Source: Akkermansiaceae bacterium
GTDB lineage: Bacteria; Verrucomicrobiota; Verrucomicrobiia; Verrucomicrobiales; Akkermansiaceae
Reading direction: 5' to 3'
Assembly: GCA_025457665.1 (NCBI GenBank)
Contig: JALOTY010000057.1
Span: 1-51,974 of the forward strand
DNA length: 51,974 nucleotides
This document shows positions 1 to 8,632 of this stretch, in pieces. The notes beneath the pieces were generated by a model, which saw nothing but the letters and a program-made list of their open reading frames with translations, did not search any database and was not told the origin of the DNA. Made by a program: the position numbers and the translations under genes. Position 1 is the stretch's first letter. Each line of letters starts with the position of its first letter.

Positions 1-60
1 GGATGGGCACGGATATTGGAGAAGATTTGGAATGGATTTCCGAACCCGATCAATGTGTTT

Positions 61-90
61 TGATCCGTGTTTATCCGTGAAATCCGTGGT
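61..90. repeat. Triple ATCCGTG intergenic repeat
   Basis: The word ATCCGTG occurs three times in 26 bases, at 63-69, 73-79 and 82-88, inside the 138-base stretch after the first gene's stop. I recall very similar ATCCGTG-rich phrases scattered between genes in Verrucomicrobia and Planctomycetes; that is memory, not a search. Nothing else was recognised in bases 1-138. Confidence 0.5.
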
Positions 91-138
91 CAAAATTCTG
101 ACGAGTCCTTTGTGCAGTCTCGGATTTCCCTTCAATTC

Positions 139-1965
139 TCAAGGGCTGGGTGTGATGACCACGCGGATGAAGCCGGAGCCGGATGCGGGTGGGGAGGAGA
201 AGCCGAAGCGGAGGTATTCCCAATCGGTGCCAGTGAGATCGGCCAGAGTGCTGCCGGCGGGCGGGGTGTCGGAGCGACCGATGAAGGCCATGTCCTCGGT
301 GAAATCGCCGAGATTGCCTGCGCCTTCGATGCGGTATCTCACGCCATCGATATCCGCGCCCAGGGCCCCGGAGCCGACGGCACCGAAGCTCGCGCCGCGG
401 CGTGCGGCGATGAGGTATTGGAAATCGGCAGGCGCGGCAGGGTTTGGCAGGGCCTGGCTGATGGGCAATGAACCACCGGAAGAGGCATTTCCGCCAAGGG
501 CGAATTCCATGAGGTTGCTGAAGCCATCGCCATCGGAGTCATCGTCGGCCGCCGCACTTTCCAGACCCAGGGTGGTGAGCCAGGCGCTCAGGGCGCTGGG
601 CAGGGTGATGCCGGTGAGGTCGAAGCTGGTGGTGGTGTAGTTCTGTCCATCGGGGAAGAGGGTTTCGGCATCGATGATGGCACCGACAAGCGCGCCGGCA
701 TCGAGGGTGGCGCCGGTGAGGTCCGCGCCGCGGAGGTCGGCACCGGTGAAAACAAGGCCGGAGAGGTCTTCGCCGGAGAGATCGACTCCGGCGAGCATGG
801 CTCCTGCGCCGAGCCAGTAGCCAATGAAGGCTTCGACTTCGTTGCTGGCACCGAAGTCGTATCCGCGCCAGATGACATTGCGGCCGGAGACGCGGGGGAA
901 CTCATCGTGCCAGACCGGTTCGCCGATTTCCTCGGTGGTTCCGGTGGCGAGGTCGCGGATCATGATCTTCGCATCCGTGCTGGAGACGATGTCCTCCGCC
1001 CAGACGACCACCTCTTCGCCGACGGTGGCGTACTGCTCGTGGACCAGATTGCTGTTGGAGACATCGGTGATGAGGAGGGTCTCGGGATCGAGCATGCAAA
1101 GGTCGAGCTGCGAGGTGCCGGGCGAGGTGCCGACGCGGGCGACATTGAGGAAAATGCCCCCTGGTCCCGCCTGGATGTCCTCCACCGGGTCGGCGGTGAC
1201 ATCGATGCGGGAAGTACTAGACCCATCGTAAACCGCGAGGGACAGCCCCAGGGACGTCGCTTCCATCCAGACCACGTGGGTGGCGGTCACACGGGGTCGG
1301 TAGTAGGTGGTGCCGGCGGTGTTTCCGAGGGTGATGGTGGTTCTGCCATTGTGATAGAGGACGGCGGATGCCGATCCGCTGGAGCCGATCCAGGCGGCGC
1401 GGTTGCCGAGGATGGAGAGATTGGATTCACTGCCGAAATCGTTTTTCAGCGTGTTGTTGCTGATGTTCGTGCGGTTGCCGGTGCTGATGTCGTAGCGAAC
1501 GAGTTCGACGTTCGCCTCAGCGGCATCCCACTCGAACCAGAAGACGTGATCGCCATCGATCCGCGGGTCGCGTTGCCAGCCGGCGTCGTTGGAGAGGTTG
1601 GTGGTGAGCCCGGTGGAGAAGTGGTAGCAGCGGATGTCGGTGCCATCGTTGTAAACCACGCGATCGCCGCTGATTTCCGGGTCGGCGTCATCGGTGCCGT
1701 TGTTCGTGAGCATGACGACGGCGGAGCCATTGTAGGCGAAGATTTCGTAATCGGTGGAGAAGCGTCGATGCCAGACGGCGCGCGAGCCGGAGATGCGGAG
1801 GTGATCCTCGGATTTCCCCACACTGGTGGTGAGCTGGCGGGTGAGGTAGGCGGCATCTGCCGGCAGAGGGCAGCCGAGCAACAGCGCCAGGCCGCTCAGC
1901 AGCAGGCGCGAGGGAACAAGGCACGGGACAACACGCGGGACACAGGAACCGGTTTTCATGGACAT
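139..1965 (-). CDS. Secreted beta-propeller and pentapeptide-repeat protein
   Basis: A 608-residue exported protein of unknown role. The ATG at 1965 gives a hydrophobic signal peptide ending near PLPADAA; a second ATG six bases downstream would do as well. Residues of about 40-380 hold repeated blades of the type RDPRIDGDHVFW and DPEISGDRVVY, as in TolB-like or WD-like propellers. A short pentapeptide-repeat run follows (LSGEDLSGLVF, GADLRGADLTGA). The tail has DSDGDGFSNLMEFALGG, a calcium-binding-like segment frequent in secreted verrucomicrobial proteins. It stands alone, and its upstream region is AT-rich. No catalytic motif is visible, so a binding or surface role is inference. Confidence 0.8.
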   Translation of the reverse strand: MSMKTGSCVPRVVPCLVPSRLLLSGLALLLGCPLPADAAYLTRQLTTSVGKSEDHLRISGSRAVWHRRFSTDYEIFAYNGSAVVMLTNNGTDDADPEISGDRVVYNDGTDIRCYHFSTGLTTNLSNDAGWQRDPRIDGDHVFWFEWDAAEANVELVRYDISTGNRTNISNNTLKNDFGSESNLSILGNRAAWIGSSGSASAVLYHNGRTTITLGNTAGTTYYRPRVTATHVVWMEATSLGLSLAVYDGSSTSRIDVTADPVEDIQAGPGGIFLNVARVGTSPGTSQLDLCMLDPETLLITDVSNSNLVHEQYATVGEEVVVWAEDIVSSTDAKIMIRDLATGTTEEIGEPVWHDEFPRVSGRNVIWRGYDFGASNEVEAFIGYWLGAGAMLAGVDLSGEDLSGLVFTGADLRGADLTGATLDAGALVGAIIDAETLFPDGQNYTTTSFDLTGITLPSALSAWLTTLGLESAAADDDSDGDGFSNLMEFALGGNASSGGSLPISQALPNPAAPADFQYLIAARRGASFGAVGSGALGADIDGVRYRIEGAGNLGDFTEDMAFIGRSDTPPAGSTLADLTGTDWEYLRFGFSSPPASGSGFIRVVITPSP

Positions 1966-2010
1966 GGCTGGTGGAACTTGCGGAAACCGCAAGGGGACGA
2001 GCGCAGTCCA

Positions 2011-2044
2011 AAATAAAATTTTTAGAGAAAGTAAATAAAATTTT
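2011..2044. promoter_or_regulatory. AT-rich direct repeat upstream of the secreted propeller gene
   Basis: AAATAAAATTTT occurs twice, at 2011-2022 and 2033-2044, 22 bases apart, in otherwise GC-rich DNA. It sits just upstream of the minus-strand gene starting at 1965. A promoter or UP-element role is inference; no convincing -35/-10 pair was seen. Confidence 0.3.
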
Positions 2045-2135
2045 ACTACCGACCTATCCGAATCTAACCGGGTGGCCTAACCGAGCAGTCCAACCGGGCC
2101 CATTTTCCGGGTCTCCAGGTCGGGTGGGCCGGGAA

Positions 2136-3263
2136 TCAGGGCAGGACGATTTCGGCGACCGGGCAGGCGGCGGGGTCGAGGCGTTCGCCGAGGGCGGTGC
2201 GGATGAGTTCCTTGCTACGATGGGCCTCGTATTTCACCGGCTCTGCCTTGCCGATCCGAACGTGGACGGGCTTGTCGAGATCGAGCAGGGAATCGGAGAG
2301 CCAGAGGCGCAGGCCTTTGGGGAGGTTTCCATCGAGGGTGATCGTCTGGCCCTGGATTTCCGCGGTGATGCGGTCGCCGGCCTTGGGTTTGGCATCGGCG
2401 GGGAGGCGCAGCCAGTAGAAGCGGGAGTGGGTGCGATCGTCCTGGAGCCAGACGAGTTTTTTCGGCCAGGGTTGGCGGGTATGTTTGGCCATCCAGGGAA
2501 CGCTTTCGGCATCCTTGAGTTCCATCCAGTGGCCCAGGCCGGGGTAGATGCGGGCGAGGTGGGTGTATCCGCCGGGATCGGCGGCGGCGAGTTCGTCGAG
2601 GGTCTTGGCGCGTTCGGCAGCGATTTTGTTGCGGTCGTAGGCGGCATCCTCGCCGCCCATGAAGAGGGCGAAGGGGAGGTTTCGCAGGCCATCGAGCTGG
2701 GCCTCGTTCGGGTGGCCGGCCATCATGGAGGCGGCGGCGAAGCGATCGGCCATGCGCGGGGCGAGCTGCCAGACGCCATCGCCACCGGCGGAGTATCCCA
2801 TGAGGTAAACTTTGTCGGGATTCACGCCGCGGAGGGCGACCATGCTGGTGATGAGTCGATCGAAAAAGTCATCGATGTGGGCCTCGTGCCAAAGGTTCCA
2901 GGTATCGGTGGGGGCGCGGGGGGCGAGGTAGATGCCTTCGGCGGGTTGATAGAGACGGATTTGGTTCTGCCATTGCTGGTCGTTGACCTGGGCGGGAGCA
3001 CCGCCGCCGCCGTGCATGGAGATCCACAGGCTGCGGCCGTCGGCGGGGGCTTCGCCGAAAGTTTTCTCCAACCAGCGCATCGACTTGTCGCCCAGGGTGA
3101 TGCTTTTCGCCTCGAGTTCCTTGGCGCGGGCTTCGCGGGTGGATTCTACCATTTCGGCATGGACACGGGTGATTTCCGCTTGGGCGGCGGTGCGGTCGAG
3201 CGGATCGGCAGCGAGCGCGGAGCTGGTGGCCAGGGCGAGGAGGACGCAGGTGGGAAACTTCAT
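2136..3263 (-). CDS. Secreted alpha/beta hydrolase (esterase/depolymerase-like)
   Basis: A predicted 375-residue exported serine hydrolase. The ATG at 3263 is chosen because it opens a clear signal peptide (MKFPTCVLLALATSSALA); the open frame continues upstream only as antisense of the next gene. It shows an HGGGG oxyanion loop, the nucleophile elbow GYSAGG, an acid candidate in GGEDAAYDR and a histidine in GLGHWM. This order fits esterases related to polyhydroxybutyrate depolymerases and feruloyl esterases. The last 100 residues form an extra domain without a recognised name. The substrate cannot be read from the sequence. The gap to the carboxypeptidase gene upstream is 46 bases, so co-transcription is possible. 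Confidence 0.82.
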   Translation of the reverse strand: MKFPTCVLLALATSSALAADPLDRTAAQAEITRVHAEMVESTREARAKELEAKSITLGDKSMRWLEKTFGEAPADGRSLWISMHGGGGAPAQVNDQQWQNQIRLYQPAEGIYLAPRAPTDTWNLWHEAHIDDFFDRLITSMVALRGVNPDKVYLMGYSAGGDGVWQLAPRMADRFAAASMMAGHPNEAQLDGLRNLPFALFMGGEDAAYDRNKIAAERAKTLDELAAADPGGYTHLARIYPGLGHWMELKDAESVPWMAKHTRQPWPKKLVWLQDDRTHSRFYWLRLPADAKPKAGDRITAEIQGQTITLDGNLPKGLRLWLSDSLLDLDKPVHVRIGKAEPVKYEAHRSKELIRTALGERLDPAACPVAEIVLP

Positions 3264-3309
3264 TTTCGCGGAGGAAGCGGAGACCGGGGGGAAAGGTGTG
3301 GGAAAAACT

Positions 3310-4047
3310 TCAGCGATTCGGAGAGTCCAGAATCGCAAGCACGGCGGCTTGGTGGGCGGCGACGCGATGGTCGAGCAGGGCGCTGCTGGGGCTTTCGAGG
3401 GTGAAGGAGAGCGGGCAGCCGAGGTGGGCGAGGAAGATGGCTTCCGGCCAGTGGTCGGGGAGGTCCGCCCGGGCAGCGTGGTGGATCCAGCCGGGCGAGC
3501 GGACTTCATGGTCATCGATGACTCCGCTGGGCTCCGGGGGGAACCAGGCTTGGACGGCATCGAGGATTTTTGCGGCGCGTTCGGGATGGTCGGCGCCGAG
3601 ATTGATTTCGTAGAAATAGAAGCCGCTGCTTTCCCAGTCTTCGTGGAGGGAAATGAAGAGTCCGGGGACCGGGCGGGATTCCAGCCAGGCGGCGTGGGCG
3701 GCGGCTTCCGGGGTGTGGCGGAGGAGGTAGTCGCGGTTGAGGTCGGCCCCGGCGGCATTGTCGCGGGTGCCGGCGAGGAGCCCGGTGGGATTCAGGGCGG
3801 GGCAGATGGCCCAAGGGTGGCCGTCATCGAAGGCCCCGGCCTTGAGGAGGGCTAGGGCGGCGAGGGGGCCGGCCGGTTCATCGCCATGGATGCCGGCGGA
3901 AAGGTAGGCAGGGCTGCCTTCTCCGGATCGGGAAAAGGCCATGAGCGGCCCGGCGGGGGTGTCCGCGAGGATTTCCTGATGGAAGCCACGAATCTGCGCC
4001 TCGCGCCCGAACTCGCGCAGGAACGCGGTGGGTTCGATGGCGCTCAC
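3310..4047 (-). CDS. M14-family zinc carboxypeptidase / AstE-like deacylase
   Basis: A 245-residue enzyme of the M14 carboxypeptidase and succinylglutamate-desuccinylase fold. Zinc ligands are visible as IHGDEPAG (His and Glu) and SLHED (His). ADLNRDY supplies the substrate-binding arginine and SFTLESPSS the likely general-base glutamate. The GTG at 4047 is chosen because it lies 5 bases after the citrate synthase stop and keeps the whole domain; the longer frame upstream overlaps citrate synthase out of frame. Its place right behind citrate synthase suggests one transcript, but no functional link is known to me. The substrate (a peptide tail or an N-acyl amino acid) is undetermined. Confidence 0.82.
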   Translation of the reverse strand: MSAIEPTAFLREFGREAQIRGFHQEILADTPAGPLMAFSRSGEGSPAYLSAGIHGDEPAGPLAALALLKAGAFDDGHPWAICPALNPTGLLAGTRDNAAGADLNRDYLLRHTPEAAAHAAWLESRPVPGLFISLHEDWESSGFYFYEINLGADHPERAAKILDAVQAWFPPEPSGVIDDHEVRSPGWIHHAARADLPDHWPEAIFLAHLGCPLSFTLESPSSALLDHRVAAHQAAVLAILDSPNR

Positions 4048-4052
4048 AGGTT

Positions 4053-5183
4053 TCAGCGTTGTTCGATAGGCGGGACGGGCAGGAATTCCTGGGGTCCGGT
4101 GTAGAGGGTGAGCGGGCGGTAGAGCCGGTTGTCGCGGAGCTGCTCGAGCACCTGGGCGGTCCAGCCGGAGGTGCGGGCGATGGCGAAGATGGGGGTGAAG
4201 AGATCCGTGGGAATGCCCAGCGAGTAGTAAACCGTGGCGGAGTAGAAATCGACATTGGCGTTGAGGCCCTTGCGTTCCTTCATGATTTCCGCGATGCGCT
4301 CGGACATCTTGATCCACTTGGGTTCGCCGAGTTCCTCGGTGAGGGCCACGGCGAGCTTGCGAAGGTGCGGGGCGCGGGGGTCGAGGACCTTGTAAACCCG
4401 GTGGCCGATGCCCATGACCTTTTCCTTCCGGGCGAGTTTCCCTTCGATGTAGGCGTCCACTTCATCGAGGCCGCCGATTTCCTGAAGCATGTGGATCACG
4501 CCTTCATTCGCGCCGCCGTGGAGGGGGCCCTTGAGGGTGCCGATGGCGGCGGTGATGGCGGAATACATGTCCGACAAGGTGGCGACGGTGACCCGGGCCG
4601 AGAAGGTCGAGGCATTCATGCCGTGGTCGGCATGGAGGATCAGGGCGACATCGAGCGTGCGGACGGCACGGTCGGTGGGCATTTGCCCATTGATGAGCCA
4701 GAGGAAATGAGAGGCTTCGCAGAGATCGCGGCGGATTTCCGGGAGATCGAGACCCTGGCGGAAACGGTGGAAGGCGGCGACGATGAGAGGGACCTTGGCG
4801 ACCACCGAAAGCGCGATGGCGGCATCCTTTTCCATGTCCGGCTCCCCGATGGCGACGCGGTCATCGTAGAGGCCGAGCATGGAAACCCCCGTGCGGAGGA
4901 CGTCCATGGGGTTGCCGTCTTTGGGGGCGCTGTGGAGGAAATCGATGACGCCCTGGGGCAGGGATCTTTCCGCGCGGAGGGCCTTGTCGAAGCTTTCCAG
5001 CTCGGCGGCATTCGGGAGCTTTCCGCGGTGGAGGAGATAGATGACTTCCTCGTAGCTGCAATGCTCGACGAGATCATCAATGTGGTATCCGAGGTAGCTC
5101 AGTGAACCTTCCTGACCTCTCACGTCCGAAAGGGCGGATTCATTGGCGATCACTCCTTCGAGGCCTTTGGCGTATTCAGTCAT
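4053..5183 (-). CDS. gltA: Citrate synthase
   Basis: It condenses oxaloacetate with acetyl-CoA at the entry to the TCA cycle. The 376-residue length is that of the shorter bacterial citrate/2-methylcitrate synthases. The catalytic triad is visible as His222 in GPLHGGANE, His261 in GIGHRVYK and Asp312 in NVDFYSA. The ATG at 5183 is preferred over a start 39 bases upstream, since family members begin near this point; no strong ribosome binding site is seen. It is divergent from tsaB across 126 bases and is followed 5 bases later by the M14 gene. Methylcitrate synthase cannot be excluded, but no prp genes are near. Confidence 0.92.
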   Translation of the reverse strand: MTEYAKGLEGVIANESALSDVRGQEGSLSYLGYHIDDLVEHCSYEEVIYLLHRGKLPNAAELESFDKALRAERSLPQGVIDFLHSAPKDGNPMDVLRTGVSMLGLYDDRVAIGEPDMEKDAAIALSVVAKVPLIVAAFHRFRQGLDLPEIRRDLCEASHFLWLINGQMPTDRAVRTLDVALILHADHGMNASTFSARVTVATLSDMYSAITAAIGTLKGPLHGGANEGVIHMLQEIGGLDEVDAYIEGKLARKEKVMGIGHRVYKVLDPRAPHLRKLAVALTEELGEPKWIKMSERIAEIMKERKGLNANVDFYSATVYYSLGIPTDLFTPIFAIARTSGWTAQVLEQLRDNRLYRPLTLYTGPQEFLPVPPIEQR

Positions 5184-5309
5184 GACGGGAAATCGGGTGT
5201 TTTGAGAGGGTCGTGTCACCACTCGGGGGGGAACAAAGCGGTTCGTCCGGGGGACCGCAAGGGAGAATCCGCCCCTTGCAGTGGAAGCTTTGGGCAGTTA
5301 TCCCCGGAC

Positions 5310-5972
5310 GTGCCTTGTTTGCTCACCATTGAATCCAGCACATGCCGTGCCTCGATCGCCCTGATGTCAGGGGATGAGCTGATTTTCACGGCGGGATTCG
5401 AGAGTGACCGCAATCACAACGCGCTCCTCTTCGATCCTCTGGAAAAAGCCCTGGCACTGCTCGACGGCCGGATGCTGGACCTGGTGATCGTGGGCACCGG
5501 GCCCGGGAGCTACAGCGGAACGCGGGTGGGAATCGCCGCCGGACAAGGCGTGGCCCTGGTCCACGGCTGCCCCGCAGTGGGGCTTTCCTCGCTGCTGGCG
5601 ACACCGAGATCGGCCGGGGTGGCCATCGGCGATGCCCGGCGCGGCAGTGCCTGGTGGGCGGATCTGGATGGCGGCTTGCCGCGGCCGGAGCTGATCGATG
5701 CCGATCGGCTGGCTCCCTTTCTGGCGGACCGGGAGGGGATATTTTCCTTCGAAGATGTGGCTCGCCTGGGGCTGCCTGAGGAAATCGCGGTGGAAATCCT
5801 GGAGCCGACCGCAGAAGGCCTGGCCCGGGCGTGGCTGCGACTCGACGAGGATACGAGGGCGGAAATCCTCCGTCAGCCTCCCCAGCCGGAATACCTCCGC
5901 CCGCCGCACATCACGGAGGCCAAGAAAGGTCATCCGCTGCTTAGGGGCGGCAGTCCGGGGAAAGCCGAGTGA
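5310..5972 (+). CDS. tsaB: tRNA threonylcarbamoyladenosine synthesis protein TsaB
   Basis: TsaB is the ASKHA-fold partner that activates TsaD for t6A37 modification of ANN-decoding tRNAs. The diagnostic GTGPGSYSGTRVG block lies about 60 residues in, and LLTIESST forms the first strand. With the GTG start at 5310 the protein has 220 residues, normal for the family. TTG at 5319 is an alternative, and the ATG at 5364 would cut off the first strand. The last 32 bases overlap the 3' end of the convergent glycosyltransferase gene. tsaD and tsaE are not in this window. Confidence 0.88.
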   Translation: MPCLLTIESSTCRASIALMSGDELIFTAGFESDRNHNALLFDPLEKALALLDGRMLDLVIVGTGPGSYSGTRVGIAAGQGVALVHGCPAVGLSSLLATPRSAGVAIGDARRGSAWWADLDGGLPRPELIDADRLAPFLADREGIFSFEDVARLGLPEEIAVEILEPTAEGLARAWLRLDEDTRAEILRQPPQPEYLRPPHITEAKKGHPLLRGGSPGKAE

Positions 5973-8034
5973 GGCTGGCCCTGATTTTCGCAGGGTTTCC
6001 CCAAACGCGGAAAAGCGCCCGCTTTCGACCGAGGTCGAAACGTTCGCAGGCGACCAGCACGCGGGTTCCGGATTTCTCCAGGTCCCAAGGAGCATCGGAG
6101 TCGGCCGCCTGCCAGCCATCGGCCAGCAGGGCGCGGAGGATTTCCTCGCGGGAAAGCAGGGTGGAAAGGTCGATTTCCACCGTGGGCGCGGGGTCAAGGC
6201 GGGGGATTTCCTTCACCGGACCACGGAACCGCCCCGTCCTCGCCCGGCAGCGGAGCAGTGGAGCCCACCAACTCAGCAGGCCAAGGGCGAGGCGCGCCCA
6301 GGCGTGGTCGAACCGGGAATCCAGATCCCGCAGCGGCTGCATGCGGGCGATGACCCGCTGGTATCCGGCCGTGCCCATGAGGCCATGATAAATCACCGCC
6401 TCGCCCATCGCACGGACAGGTGCCCCGGTGTAAATCACGCCGCTCCAGCGCGCATCGCCCCCCGGAGTGAAGCGCCGCGGATGCTTTTTCATCAGCAGCG
6501 CCTCGGCCACGCCGTAGCCGCGCTGTTGGCGGAGGTAGCCGCGCAAGGTGGGGCGCCGATGGTGCCATACCCACGCATTCGGAGCGAAACCGATGCGTCG
6601 GCGGGCATCCCGCAGCCGCCAGCAGAAATCGACATCATCGCCCGCGGTGCGGAAACGTCGGTCGAAGCCCCCGATCGCGTGAAATGCTTCGGCCGTGACG
6701 GCGAGGTTGCAGCCGGGAACGTGCTCGGCTTCGAGGTCATCGATCATCACATGACTCGCCGCCCCCGGAGCAGCCGCGACCACGGCGGCCTGCCAATCCT
6801 GCGGAGCCGGAGCGAGATTCGGCCCGCCCACGGCATCCCAACCCATGGCGAAAACCCGCGCCAACTCCGCCAACCAGTGCGGGTCGGGCTCGCAGTCGTC
6901 ATCGGTGAAAGCAAGATAGGGTGCCGCCGCAGCCGCAGCCCCGGCATTGCGCGCCGCACTCAGGCCGCAGGGTTCCAGGCGGATGAGCCGGACTTCGGGA
7001 AACCCGCTTTCCACGAGAGCCGCAGTATCATCGGTGGAGCCGTCATCGACGACGATCACTTCGTACGATGTTTCTCGTAGTTCGCGCAGTGCTTGCAGGC
7101 AGGTGGCGATGCGTCCCGCGCCATTGCGGGTGCAGACGATCACGGAAAAGCGCAGCGGCGGAGTCGGCGGGCGGCTTTCGACAAAGGCAGTGGAAAGGGC
7201 CGCGAGCGCGGGCTTTTCCCGGCCATCGCGGTCGGTAAGACCGAAGTCCCAATCGAGCACCTCCGCCCCGGCATTCCACCACGAGTCCGACCACGAGTAA
7301 GCCGTGAATCCCGCCGCCCCGGCCTCGCGCGTGGTGCGCACCGCCGCAGCAAGGATTTCCGCCTGGCGGGCGGGGCCGTGACGACGCGAATCAAGCCCGA
7401 ACTCGGAGATCAACAAAGGCCGGTCGCCCGCGATGTGATGAAGACGCGCAAGATAACGACCGAGGTCGTCCGCATCCTCGAGATAAACATTCATCGCCGT
7501 CAGGCTCGCATTGCCGGGCTCCAGGTATTCGGTGCTCGGGTAGTTCGCGTAAGCCCACAGCAACTCCGGGGCGAGGTCGCGGCCGAGATCGATGAGTTCC
7601 TCGATTTTCTCACGAGTGAAATCGACCCCCATCCAGCGCACCAGATCGGCAGGAATTTCGTTGCCCACGAAGACCCCATCCAGCGCCGGATGACCCGCAC
7701 TGGCCGCGAGCCCGCCGGTGAGCGATGCGCGAGCCATGCCGATGGCCACACCGTCCCGGAAATCCACCGCCGGCGGCCACGAAAGCCCGGCCCACACCCC
7801 CAGCCCGGCGGACGCCGCCGCATCGAGCAAGGCGGGCGATGGCCATGAGTAAAGCCGGATGGCATCGAATCCCGCCGCGCGAATCCGCGCGAAATCGTCA
7901 GCGAAGCCCACCCCGCGTGCCGGCGGAAAAGGCCCGTAAGTCACCATCCTCAGGAAGGCGCGCTCCTTGCCACGGCAGAGGAAACGGCCCTCCACGCGGA
8001 GCCGATCCGGATGGGCGGGCGATCCCCCATCCAT
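5941..8034 (-). CDS. Glycoside hydrolase (clan A-like) fused to GT2 glycosyltransferase
   Basis: One polypeptide of about 697 residues with two opposite sugar activities. Residues 25-285 look like a clan-A TIM barrel: GVFVGNEIP carries the acid/base glutamate (about 126) and LLISEFGLD the nucleophile (about 211), both intact. Residues 294-560 are a GT-A family 2 transferase with VIVCTRNG, VVDDGSTDD, the DDDC metal motif and GGFDRRFRTAGDD. About 100 further residues have no recognised domain. ATG at 8034 is chosen; a TTG at 8055 would overlap the upstream stop by four bases. The product is probably cytoplasmic, since no signal peptide is seen. A role in making or editing a polysaccharide is inference. 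Confidence 0.8.
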   Translation of the reverse strand: MDGGSPAHPDRLRVEGRFLCRGKERAFLRMVTYGPFPPARGVGFADDFARIRAAGFDAIRLYSWPSPALLDAAASAGLGVWAGLSWPPAVDFRDGVAIGMARASLTGGLAASAGHPALDGVFVGNEIPADLVRWMGVDFTREKIEELIDLGRDLAPELLWAYANYPSTEYLEPGNASLTAMNVYLEDADDLGRYLARLHHIAGDRPLLISEFGLDSRRHGPARQAEILAAAVRTTREAGAAGFTAYSWSDSWWNAGAEVLDWDFGLTDRDGREKPALAALSTAFVESRPPTPPLRFSVIVCTRNGAGRIATCLQALRELRETSYEVIVVDDGSTDDTAALVESGFPEVRLIRLEPCGLSAARNAGAAAAAAPYLAFTDDDCEPDPHWLAELARVFAMGWDAVGGPNLAPAPQDWQAAVVAAAPGAASHVMIDDLEAEHVPGCNLAVTAEAFHAIGGFDRRFRTAGDDVDFCWRLRDARRRIGFAPNAWVWHHRRPTLRGYLRQQRGYGVAEALLMKKHPRRFTPGGDARWSGVIYTGAPVRAMGEAVIYHGLMGTAGYQRVIARMQPLRDLDSRFDHAWARLALGLLSWWAPLLRCRARTGRFRGPVKEIPRLDPAPTVEIDLSTLLSREEILRALLADGWQAADSDAPWDLEKSGTRVLVACERFDLGRKRALFRVWGNPAKIRASLTRLSPDCRP

Positions 8035-8051
8035 GCCATGGCGGGCGGACT

Positions 8052-8486
8052 TCAAAGCGGCCGCGACATCTCGATTTTCCCCTCCGTCCCATCGAGCCGC
8101 TTCACCTCACCGCTCCACACCACACGCCCCTTGGCGATCTTCTTGGTCATGCGGATCTCCGCGATGCGTTCGAGGTTGCCATCGGCACGCGATTCGAAGG
8201 CGGTCAACTCGAGCACGCCGTCCTTCGGGTTGGCTCCGCGCAGCCGCCACAAGGTTTTGCGGCCGTGTTTGACATCGTAGTAATGGCCATCGATCTGGCT
8301 GCCCACGCCCGACCACTCGATGAAAAACACACAGGCGGCCTGATCGATGCTGCCGCCGTAAACCGTGACGGCTTCGTTATCGACATCGGCCTGCTCGCGT
8401 TTGACGAGTTCATCAAGCTTCTCGTCCGCCGCCGTCGGCGAAACGGTGGCGATCAAGAGGGCCATGAGCCAGGGTGCGGTTCTCAT
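8052..8486 (-). CDS. Small secreted protein of unknown function
   Basis: A 144-residue protein starting at ATG 8486, where MRTAPWLMALLIATVSPTAA forms a signal peptide. The mature part (VTVYGGSIDQAACVFFIEWSG, LWRLRGANPKDGVLELTAF, KIAKGRVVWSGEVKRLDG in short stretches) looks all-beta and has no family I recognise. It ends just before the GH-GT2 gene on the same strand, so the two may be one unit. Function unknown. Confidence 0.65.
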   Translation of the reverse strand: MRTAPWLMALLIATVSPTAADEKLDELVKREQADVDNEAVTVYGGSIDQAACVFFIEWSGVGSQIDGHYYDVKHGRKTLWRLRGANPKDGVLELTAFESRADGNLERIAEIRMTKKIAKGRVVWSGEVKRLDGTEGKIEMSRPL

Positions 8487-8632
8487 CACGTTTCCAGCAT
8501 GGTCGATCCCCGGCCACCGCTCAAGCTGAAGTTCGGAGCCATGAGGGTAAAATCCCAAGCCCGCGTGAGGGATTCGGCAGGGCGTCCACCTTTGGCTGGC
8601 GGTGGCGGGGAAGCGGCTTTATCCCTGTGGGC

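Noticed and set aside
907..2016. Long plus-strand open frame antisense to the first secreted gene
   Set aside because: Its translation is low-complexity Gly/Ala/Asp-rich text, while the minus strand gives a signal peptide and recognisable repeats. High GC makes long antisense frames common here; the same holds at 12486-13430, 13641-15290, 33733-35145 and 36667-40602.
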